Shown: positions 57,495-64,000 of the stretch, one piece after another
Layout of the letters: the number at the start of each line of letters is the position of its first letter
Position numbering within the stretch: the first letter of the stretch is position 1
Source: Paenibacillus sp. TCA20
GTDB lineage: Bacteria; Bacillota; Bacilli; Paenibacillales; Paenibacillaceae
DNA length: 64,000 nucleotides
Assembly (NCBI RefSeq): GCF_000732325.1
Contig: NZ_BBIW01000004.1
Coordinates: 310,001-374,000, forward strand
Reading direction: 5' to 3'
Notes under the pieces: model-generated
What the model saw: only the letters and a program-made list of their open reading frames with translations
What the model was told of the DNA's origin: nothing
The model's database searches: none
Translations under genes and position numbers: made by a program

Positions 57495-59222
57495 TTAGGC
57501 TTGCAGGGGCTGTGGCAGAAACAGCTGAATACAGGCACCACCATAGATCTGATTTGAAAAATCCACCCGGGCTTCTCCCTCGTACAGCGACTCCAGCCTC
57601 TTCAGCGTGTTCATAATTCCGATTCTGTGTCCTTGGATCATCTCAAGCGGCTGACCAGCCTGAAGCTGCTCCAGGATTTCTGCGGGAAATCCGGGTCCTG
57701 AATCTTCAATTACGATCTTGAGGACACGGCCGCTGCTATCCATCTCCTGTTTCAATTGCAGCTGAATCTGCAGCTTGTTATCTCTCGATACGGCATATTT
57801 CACCGCATTCTCTATGAAGGTCTGAAGCACGAGTGGAGGAAGCAGCATCTCCCGAACGGCGTCACTTCCCTTAATGTCGTAGGTGAAGGCATTCCGATAC
57901 CGGTGCTTTTGGATTTCAAGATAAGTTGTGACATGCTCAATCTCATCTCCAAGCCGTACAAAGTGATTGTTATTCTGGAAAATATACCGGAAGTACGAGG
58001 AGGTGGAGAGGGCCATATATTCGATCTCCTTGTGCATTTGCATTTGGGCCATACTGTAGATGTTGGTGAGGCAGTTGAGAAAAAAGTGCGGTCTGATCTG
58101 CATTTTCATATATTCAAGCTGCACCTGCTGCTTGGACAGCTCCTGTTCATACATATCGATCTTGATCTGTTTCATTTGCTCGATGAGATTTCTGTACTGT
58201 AATCCTGCTTCTGACAGCTCAATGATGGGGCTGCTGGTGAAGTCCAGCGGCTCGCTGGACTCTGCCATCTTCGAGAGGTTTTTGGAGAATTGCTGGATTG
58301 GCTTCAGCACTCTGCCCTTGAAATACATAACGACAACGATCAGGGAGGACGCCACAATAACGAACAGGAGCAGGATCAGGAGCTGGGCGACCATCATTTT
58401 CTCGAATGCGCCGAACTCAATGAACATTTTCACGTTAATGGTAGAATCGGTGAACGCCTTGCTTACGGTCGTCCGTGGACCCGAGATGAATGGAAAGCTG
58501 AACCCGGATTCTTGACTCTGTTCCATATCTGCTGCAGGACTGGACAAGATTCTGCCGTCCTGATCAACCAGAGTAGAGAAGCCGTTCTTTCCTAAATTAA
58601 TCTGTCTTAGAGGCGCGATGAGATCATCTGCAGAAATAAGGCACATCAGATATTGCTCATGATAAGGCACGATATTGATGATGTAGTACTTATCCTGGAT
58701 GAGAATGGGCGTCCAGTTGGAATAGAACTTGTCATAGACATTGGGATCGCTCGTATAGCTGACCAATTGCTGTCCAAGCTCCTGGTACTCGGGATAAGTG
58801 ATGCTCATGGGCGCATAATTGCGGAGGAGCTTCTCATCGCTGGAATAATAGAAGAAATTGTACTCGGGTCCGTAGTTCTTCTGCAGCTCTGTGTAGCGTT
58901 TACGCAGATTATCATTGGCTTCGAGGAATTCGTCGTAGTCACTGCTCTGTCGCTTGGGTACTAATGCAGCAATGTTGTCGTCGTTGGCCAGCGTCCAGCC
59001 CATATAATGATTGATATAATCAAAGTCATGATTGATTCTTGTCAGGTAGAGATCGGCCGTATCCTGGAGGTAACGTGTGGACTGCTGTTTAACGATCGAG
59101 ATCGAGGCCATGCTGATGGCGAGATCAAGCAGAAGAGTGGAGATGGTGATTAGAAGCGTAATTTTGACATAATGCCGGATGGGATGTGACCTGCGCTGCG
59201 TATGCTTGATAACCCTATCCAT
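57495..59222 (-). CDS. YesM-type sensor histidine kinase
   Basis: A 575-residue kinase. It has a helix near residues 22-45, a large outside sensor of about 240 residues, a second helix near 290-312, a HAMP-like linker and the HisKA_7TM-independent YesM catalytic region: ELSKQQVQLEYMKMQIRPHFFLNCLTNIYSM (H box with His), LVLQTFIENAVKYAV (N box) and IEDSGPGFP. ATG 59222 has AAAGGAAG 7 nt upstream; an in-frame GTG lies at 59243. With the YesN-like regulator it should sense the sugar imported by the neighbouring ABC system. Confidence 0.92.
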   Translation of the reverse strand: MDRVIKHTQRRSHPIRHYVKITLLITISTLLLDLAISMASISIVKQQSTRYLQDTADLYLTRINHDFDYINHYMGWTLANDDNIAALVPKRQSSDYDEFLEANDNLRKRYTELQKNYGPEYNFFYYSSDEKLLRNYAPMSITYPEYQELGQQLVSYTSDPNVYDKFYSNWTPILIQDKYYIINIVPYHEQYLMCLISADDLIAPLRQINLGKNGFSTLVDQDGRILSSPAADMEQSQESGFSFPFISGPRTTVSKAFTDSTINVKMFIEFGAFEKMMVAQLLILLLFVIVASSLIVVVMYFKGRVLKPIQQFSKNLSKMAESSEPLDFTSSPIIELSEAGLQYRNLIEQMKQIKIDMYEQELSKQQVQLEYMKMQIRPHFFLNCLTNIYSMAQMQMHKEIEYMALSTSSYFRYIFQNNNHFVRLGDEIEHVTTYLEIQKHRYRNAFTYDIKGSDAVREMLLPPLVLQTFIENAVKYAVSRDNKLQIQLQLKQEMDSSGRVLKIVIEDSGPGFPAEILEQLQAGQPLEMIQGHRIGIMNTLKRLESLYEGEARVDFSNQIYGGACIQLFLPQPLQA

Positions 59223-59251
59223 CGTCAAGCTTCCTTTCCTCACGCTTAGAA

Positions 59252-59265
59252 TGTAAGCGTTTTAT
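59252..59265. promoter_or_regulatory. cre-like site before the kinase gene
   Basis: TGTAAGCGTTTTAT matches the CcpA consensus TGWAARCGYTWNCW at 13 of 14 positions. It lies 30 bp upstream of the kinase start, where it could repress the two-component operon. Confidence 0.6.
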
Positions 59266-59385
59266 TATATGGTATTGATATTATAATTCCTCTGTTGTCA
59301 AAAGAACATGGCTGCCAGGTCATTTTTGCACAAAGTCTGGATTGTGCATGAAGAAGTCCGTAATCCCCCATAAAGCACATGCCTT

Positions 59386-59513
59386 GTCAGGACAGAGTAG
59401 GGAAGCGGAACGAATGAAAAGTCCGAATCCTCTCGGTTACAAGTCCAGTACGTAACCTTCACGCGGAGTATACTCAAGTCAGGACAGAGAAGTTAAGCTT
59501 GAAAGCGCTTCGA
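59386..59513 (+). promoter_or_regulatory. ABC sugar operon promoter region with direct repeats and cre site
   Basis: GTCAGGACAGAG occurs at 59386-59397 and again at 59478-59489, flanking GGTTAC/GTAACC arms (59435 and 59451) and a TATACT -10 box (59469-59474) that lacks a good -35. TGAAAGCGCTTCGA (59500-59513) matches the cre consensus at 13 of 14 positions just downstream of the -10. Activation by the YesN-type regulator with CcpA repression is the likely logic. Confidence 0.6.
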
Positions 59514-59542
59514 TAAGCACCTGACAGGAAAGGGGAGCGGAT

Positions 59543-60487
59543 GTGAGAACAGCGGATTTAAATGTAAAACAGAGTCATCGGAAAAGAGCACCTGCGCTGC
59601 AGCAGATCAAGCGGAATTGGGGTCTATATTTACTGCTGCTGCCTGCTGTAATATTGCTGCTGCTATTTGCTTACATTCCGATGTATGGCATCGTCATTGC
59701 CTTCAAAGACTACAGTCCGGCCCTTGGCATCGAAGGCAGTCCCTGGGCAGGTCTCAAGTACTTCGAGAAATTTTTTAATTCCTATCAATTTGATACGACG
59801 ATCAAGAACACGCTGATCCTCAGCTTGTACAGTCTGGCCACGTTTCCGATTCCCATCATGCTCGCACTGATGATCAACCAGATGAGAGAGAACCGGTTCA
59901 AGCGTTTTTTTCAGACCGTAACCTATATGCCGCATTTCATCTCGACCGTCGTTATGGTGGGATTGCTACTGATTCTCTTATCGCCAAGCACAGGTCTGAT
60001 CGGCCACATTTACCGTTTGTTTGGTGCGGAGGCCCCTAATCTGATGGGATCACCGGGGTTGTTCAGCAGTGTATATGTATGGTCCGATGTGTGGCAGCAT
60101 ACCGGCTGGGACAGCATTATCTTCATTGCGGCGTTGTCTGCTGTGAGCCCGAGTCTGTACGAAGCGGCCACGATGGACGGAGCAAGCCGGTGGCAAAAAA
60201 TATGGTACATCGACCTGCCGATGCTCATGCCGACAGCCGTCACACTGCTGATCCTGAGAGTGGGGAGCCTGCTTGGTGTCGGTTTCGAGAAGGTCTACCT
60301 GATGCAGAACAACTTGAACATCTCCTCAAGTGAGGTTATCTCCACTTATGTTTATAAGATAGGGATGCTCAGCAGCCAGTACAGCTTCTCGTCCGCCATT
60401 AACCTCGCGAATACGATCATTAATTTCATCCTGCTCATCATGGTGAATGAGATATCCAAGAAATACAGCAAGAACAGCCTGTGGTAG
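59543..60487 (+). CDS. Sugar ABC transporter permease, LplB-like
   Basis: A 314-residue permease with six helices. The N-terminal block NWGLYLLLLPAVILLLLFAYIPMYGIVIAFKDYSPALGI is the LplB/YtcP-partner signature, and the EAA loop YEAATMDGASRWQKIWYIDLPML contacts the ATPase. GTG 59543 has AAGGGGAG upstream; an overlapping ATG-TGA at 59541 is out of frame. It is first in the operon with a second permease and a binding lipoprotein. No ATPase gene is present, so an MsmX-type shared ATPase is expected. Arabino- or galacto-oligosaccharide uptake is inferred from the neighbourhood. Confidence 0.92.
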   Translation: MRTADLNVKQSHRKRAPALQQIKRNWGLYLLLLPAVILLLLFAYIPMYGIVIAFKDYSPALGIEGSPWAGLKYFEKFFNSYQFDTTIKNTLILSLYSLATFPIPIMLALMINQMRENRFKRFFQTVTYMPHFISTVVMVGLLLILLSPSTGLIGHIYRLFGAEAPNLMGSPGLFSSVYVWSDVWQHTGWDSIIFIAALSAVSPSLYEAATMDGASRWQKIWYIDLPMLMPTAVTLLILRVGSLLGVGFEKVYLMQNNLNISSSEVISTYVYKIGMLSSQYSFSSAINLANTIINFILLIMVNEISKKYSKNSLW

Positions 60488-60514
60488 GAGCTTACAGGAG
60501 AGGAGGAATAAAGA

Positions 60515-61432
60515 GTGGATCATGTGGATGTGCCCCGGCAAGCGGCCCGGCCTGTTAACAATCGTTCCTCGGATAGAGTGCTGGAGATTGCCATGTATGT
60601 GTTTGCCATCATGCTGCTCATTGTGCTCATGTATCCGATATATTTTATTATCATCGCCTCGTTCAGTGATCCGGCAGCTGTGGCGAACGGTCAGGTGTGG
60701 CTGTTCCCCAAAGGGTTCACACTGGCAGGCTATCAGGAGCTGCTAAAGCATGAGAATATATGGATTGGGTATCGGAACACGATTTTGTATACGGTCATTG
60801 GTACGGTCATCAGCCTTGTGGTGAATATATCCGCAGCTTATGCGTTATCCCGCAAGGATTTATTTGGCCGCAGAGCCATCTCGCTCTTTTTTATCTTCAC
60901 GATGTTTTTTAATGGAGGGCTTATTCCTACTTTCCTTACGATCAGGGACTTCCATATGTATGATACCTTTCTCGTGATGGTGCTTCCGTTCTCGGTTGCC
61001 GTGTATAACATTATTGTCGCCCGGACTTTTTTTCAGCACAGCATCCCTGAAGATTTGTGGGAAGCGGCACAGCTCGATGGCTGCGGCAATTTGAGATACT
61101 ACCTGCAGATCGTTATTCCCCTGTCCAAAGCTGTGATCTCTGTGATTGCCTTATGGACGGCGGTGGGCCATTGGAACTCGTATTTTAATGCACTTATCTA
61201 TTTGAAGGACCCGAATCTGTATCCGCTGCAGCTCATTTTGCGCAATATTCTGATTACCAATCAGATGCAGTCCAGTATGGGAACTGGAGAGGCAGCGGCC
61301 GTTGCACTGCGTCTTGCCAATCTGATGCGCTATGCGGTCATTATTGTCGCAACGGTGCCGATCATGTGTATTTACCCATTCGTACAGAAGTATTTCAATC
61401 AGGGGGTGATGATTGGCGCCGTGAAGCAATAG
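60515..61432 (+). CDS. Sugar ABC transporter permease, LplC/YtcP-like
   Basis: A 305-residue permease with six helices. The segment MYPIYFIIIASFSDPAAVANG, then LFPKGFTLAGYQELLKHENIWIGYRNT, is typical of the LplC/AraQ group, and the EAA loop is EDLWEAAQLDGCGNLRYYLQIVIPLSKA. GTG 60515 has GAGGAGG before it, 28 nt after the first permease stop. It forms the membrane channel with the LplB-like protein. Confidence 0.92.
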   Translation: MDHVDVPRQAARPVNNRSSDRVLEIAMYVFAIMLLIVLMYPIYFIIIASFSDPAAVANGQVWLFPKGFTLAGYQELLKHENIWIGYRNTILYTVIGTVISLVVNISAAYALSRKDLFGRRAISLFFIFTMFFNGGLIPTFLTIRDFHMYDTFLVMVLPFSVAVYNIIVARTFFQHSIPEDLWEAAQLDGCGNLRYYLQIVIPLSKAVISVIALWTAVGHWNSYFNALIYLKDPNLYPLQLILRNILITNQMQSSMGTGEAAAVALRLANLMRYAVIIVATVPIMCIYPFVQKYFNQGVMIGAVKQ

Positions 61433-61489
61433 CCGTCATGTAGTCTGTAATGCGCTGATATAGGGTCTGGATTTTATAAGAGGGGATCG

Positions 61490-63115
61490 ATGAATATGGG
61501 GATGAAGTATAGGAATAGAGCCTATCGATTGAAGCTGCTGACTTCGGTTGTCCTGGCGTCAACACTGCTCCTGGGGCTAATCGGCTGCAGCAATGAAACA
61601 GCAGAGGAGCCGCAGGCCGTAGATGAAGCTGTCTTTAATCAAGAGGGGCTGCCTATCGTTAATGAACCGATCACGCTGGATGTGCTGACGGTGCGGTGGG
61701 GCAATATGGGGGATACATTTACGCAAAACCAGTGGCTTAAGGACTTGGAGCAGCAGACCAATGTCAAGATCAACTGGCAGGTCATGTCCTCCAATGACTG
61801 GGGTGAGCAAAAATCGATCATGCTGGCGAGCGGCACGCTCCCGGATGTGATCCTGGGTGATGCGGTATTCTCGGATTCGGATATTGTGAACAACCTGGCT
61901 TATTTCCGTCCGCTGGATGAGTATATTGATCAGTATATGCCGAATTTGAAGGCTGCTATGGAGGAGACCCCGGAGCTGAAGAAGATCAGTACCTTCCCGG
62001 ATGGGCAAATCTACTCTCTGCCGGCAAGACTGCCTTCGAGACCGAAGTCCATGAATCAGCCGATTATTAACAAGGTATGGCTGGATCGTCTGGGACTCGA
62101 GGTTCCAGAAACGACGGATGAGCTGTATCAGGTGCTCAAGGCCTTCAAGGAGCAGGACCCGAACGGTAACGGCAAGCAGGATGAAATCCCGATCAGCGGC
62201 TCGGGTGATATCAGCAGTGATCTGCTGAGTCCGTTTGGTATTACGGATATTAATGCCAGCAGCATGATGATTCAAGATGGCAAGCCGGTCTTCTATCCAG
62301 TAACCGAGCAATATAAAGAAGCGATTAAATGGGCGCATCAGCTGTATGCAGAAGGCTTGATTGATCCTGAATTGTTCACACAGGATAATACGATGTCTAC
62401 AGCGAAGCATCAGAACCCGGATGCCGCGCTCATCGGATTCACGAACCAGTGGATACCGGATGCGGTGTTCGGCAAATGGAAAGATGAATATGAGGCAATT
62501 CCAACCCTTGCCGGACCTGACGGGCAGCGTTATCAGGCAGGAGACCCTGTAGGGCTCAGCTTCAGACGCAATGAGCTGCTGATCACGACTTCCAGCAAAT
62601 ACCCTGAGGTCGTCGCCCGCTGGGCAGATCAGTTCTATACAAATGAAGCCAGTATTCAAAATTTCTGGGGAGCGATCGGTACTGTCATTGAGAAGAAGGA
62701 CAATGATACGTATGCACTGATGAGTCCACCAGAGGGTACGAGCGCAGATGCATGGTATTGGGAGCAGTCACTGCGAGATTTTGGACCGAAATATGTCAGT
62801 CCGAGCTTTGAACAGAACATTATTCTGGATGAAACGGTCGGAGATGGTCTGAAGCTGGTCATTGATAAGCTGGGCGCTGACTATGTGACAACACCATTCC
62901 CGAATGTCATGTACAGCAGTGAGGAGTTCCAGGAGCTGCCGACACTGACAACGGATATTGATGGATACGTCCGTACCAATCGTGCCAAATGGATTACGGA
63001 AGGTACCATTGATGAGGAATGGGATGGATACCTCAAGCAGCTGAATGATATGGGACTGGAGCGATTGGTTCAGATCCGGACCGAAGCGTATGCGAGGTAT
63101 ACGAGCGTGCAGTAA
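61490..63115 (+). CDS. Sugar ABC transporter substrate-binding lipoprotein
   Basis: A 541-residue lipoprotein with a signal peptide ending in LIGC. Recognised features are LDVLTVRWGNMGDTFTQNQWL, TNVKINWQVMSSNDWGEQKSIMLASGTLPDVILGD, DPNGNGKQDEIPISG (Ca-like loop) and RRNELLITTSSKYPEV, all of LplA type. It should capture oligosaccharides for the two permeases. ATG 61490 has GAGGGG; ATG 61496 is also possible. The similar protein at 15794 is a diverged paralogue of this group. Confidence 0.92.
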   Translation: MNMGMKYRNRAYRLKLLTSVVLASTLLLGLIGCSNETAEEPQAVDEAVFNQEGLPIVNEPITLDVLTVRWGNMGDTFTQNQWLKDLEQQTNVKINWQVMSSNDWGEQKSIMLASGTLPDVILGDAVFSDSDIVNNLAYFRPLDEYIDQYMPNLKAAMEETPELKKISTFPDGQIYSLPARLPSRPKSMNQPIINKVWLDRLGLEVPETTDELYQVLKAFKEQDPNGNGKQDEIPISGSGDISSDLLSPFGITDINASSMMIQDGKPVFYPVTEQYKEAIKWAHQLYAEGLIDPELFTQDNTMSTAKHQNPDAALIGFTNQWIPDAVFGKWKDEYEAIPTLAGPDGQRYQAGDPVGLSFRRNELLITTSSKYPEVVARWADQFYTNEASIQNFWGAIGTVIEKKDNDTYALMSPPEGTSADAWYWEQSLRDFGPKYVSPSFEQNIILDETVGDGLKLVIDKLGADYVTTPFPNVMYSSEEFQELPTLTTDIDGYVRTNRAKWITEGTIDEEWDGYLKQLNDMGLERLVQIRTEAYARYTSVQ

Positions 63116-63151
63116 TTGAATTTTTTCCTAAGACTAGGGAAGAGCACTCCA

Positions 63152-63178
63152 AAGAGCACTCCGATAAGGGGTGCTTTT
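63152..63178 (+). terminator. ABC sugar operon terminator
   Basis: AGAGCACTCC (about 63153-63162) pairs with GGGGTGCTTTT (63168-63178). A second copy of AAGAGCACTCC lies immediately upstream, so alternative pairings are possible. Confidence 0.7.
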
Positions 63179-63230
63179 CTGCGTCTGATTATGGCATTTC
63201 AAAAATGATTGTGAACATCAGCCAATACTT

Positions 63231-63251
63231 ATATAATGAGGTTCGTTATAT
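63231..63251 (+). promoter_or_regulatory. Inverted repeat before arsB, possible ArsR-type operator
   Basis: ATATAA (63231-63236) and TTATAT (63246-63251) form a dyad around 9 nt, 55 bp before the arsB start. ArsR repressors bind AT-rich dyads like this, but no arsR gene is visible in the window. Confidence 0.4.
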
Positions 63252-63305
63252 TGAAATGGATTAGCATTTAAAGAATATAGTTCGTGAGCATGGGGGATGT
63301 CATTT

Positions 63306-64000
63306 GTGGCTACAGCAATATTAGCCTGCGTTATCTTTGTAATTACTTTAGTACTTGTCATATGGCAGCCCCGTAACCTGTCGATCGGCTGGTCCGCATG
63401 CGGCGGGGCGGTTATTGCACTGCTGGCCGGGGTCGTGAGCTTCGGAGATGTCTATGATGTCACCCAGATTGTCTGGAATGCGACGCTGGCCTTCATTGGC
63501 ATCATTCTGATCTCCCTGATTCTGGATCAAATCGGGTTCTTTGAATGGGCAGCCCTCCATATGGCCAAGGCGGCCAGAGGAAATGGAATTCGGATGTTCG
63601 TGTATATCAGTGTTCTCGGCGCACTGGTATCGGCTTTCTTCGCTAACGATGGAGCAGCCTTGATTCTGACTCCGATTGTATTGGCGATGGTCCGTGCCCT
63701 CCGATTTGATGAGAAGAAGGTGTTCCCTTATATCATTGCAAGCGGGTTTATCGCGGATACGACTTCACTGCCGCTCATTGTGAGCAACCTGGTTAATATC
63801 GTCTCTGCCGACTTCTTCGGCATCAGCTTTGGCGAATATGCGAGTCGAATGATCGTCCCGAGTCTGTTCTCTCTTGGCGCCAGCATCCTCGTATTGTATC
63901 TGTTCTTCCGCAAGAGCTTTCCCAAGCGGTTTGACGATTCAGAGCTGATGGCACCATCTGAAGCGATCAAGGATCCGAAGCTGTTCCGTATTTCGTGGTA
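63306..64000 (+). CDS. arsB: Arsenite efflux pump ArsB, 3' end outside window
   Basis: The first 231 residues of a permease cut by the window end; the complete protein should have about 430. [63 protein letters not shown] and [24 protein letters not shown] closely follow ArsB. ArsB exports arsenite and antimonite, alone or with ArsA. GTG 63306 has GGGGG 9 nt upstream; the in-frame ATG 63297 sits too close to it. Expected neighbours such as arsR or arsC may lie beyond the window. Confidence 0.88.
   Translation, partial: MATAILACVIFVITLVLVIWQPRNLSIGWSACGGAVIALLAGVVSFGDVYDVTQIVWNATLAFIGIILISLILDQIGFFEWAALHMAKAARGNGIRMFVYISVLGALVSAFFANDGAALILTPIVLAMVRALRFDEKKVFPYIIASGFIADTTSLPLIVSNLVNIVSADFFGISFGEYASRMIVPSLFSLGASILVLYLFFRKSFPKRFDDSELMAPSEAIKDPKLFRISW

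Noticed and set aside
63231..63251. Full ars operon with regulator
   Set aside because: Only the first part of arsB is inside the window and no arsR or arsC frame is visible, so nothing more can be claimed.

Overview
The window reads as chromosome of a Gram-positive, Bacillales organism, most likely Paenibacillus or a close relative. The evidence is strong AGGAGG-type ribosome sites, frequent GTG/TTG starts, YesM/YesN two-component systems beside LplB/LplC-type sugar ABC transporters, PTS operons with LicT antitermination, a CcpA-type cre site, WXG100 proteins, and lipoproteins with long signal peptides. I saw no rRNA, tRNA, insertion sequence, phage gene or CRISPR array. Genes are dense, mostly bounded by clear intrinsic terminators. 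This was done by eye; all family names rest on motif and architecture recognition, not searches.

Layout. 0-5 kb: a YtrA-like GntR regulator in an overlapping operon with two ABC ATPases and NatB-like permeases. 5-11 kb: small multidrug-export protein, GNAT, TetR/SDR pair, gdhA divergent from a GltC-like LysR regulator. 11-15 kb: sucrose locus (LacI repressor, GH32, EIIBC PTS) with two perfect operators. 15-20 kb: DUF421 protein and a membrane AraC regulator with a solute-binding lipoprotein but no permeases. 20-23 kb: secreted EEP-fold enzyme with a probable CTG start, CarD-like protein, FMN reductase. 23.6-26.5 kb: an accessory type VII secretion cluster (EspG-like protein, WXG-type effector with glycine-rich membrane segment, polytopic membrane protein, DUF4176). 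26.5-31.1 kb: licT-bglP-bglH with two RAT/terminator switches, then a reverse-strand WXG100 gene.

31.6-38 kb is the most interesting part: an OmpR-type two-component system divergent from a VTC (polyphosphate-polymerase-like) protein, a DUF4956 membrane protein and a Cthe_2159-like lipoprotein. Both divergent promoters carry the same 17-bp direct-repeat motif exactly 9 nt before the -10 box, so the system looks like one self-contained regulon. The lipoprotein gene is preceded by about 280 nt of repeat-rich, hairpin-rich leader that I cannot assign to a known RNA class.

38-48 kb: LCP protein, FetAB-like exporter, macro-domain protein, DUF456, amino-acid permease, YitT family, a 9 x 7-bp microsatellite, an ECF sigma factor with its DUF4179 anti-sigma-like partner, and an AraC/cupin regulator divergent from a GH127 enzyme. 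50-63 kb: MFS transporter, GH42 beta-galactosidase, a small lipoprotein flanked by duplicated terminator repeats, a Fur-box ferredoxin-NADP reductase, and a YesMN plus ABC sugar-uptake locus with cre sites. The window ends inside arsB.
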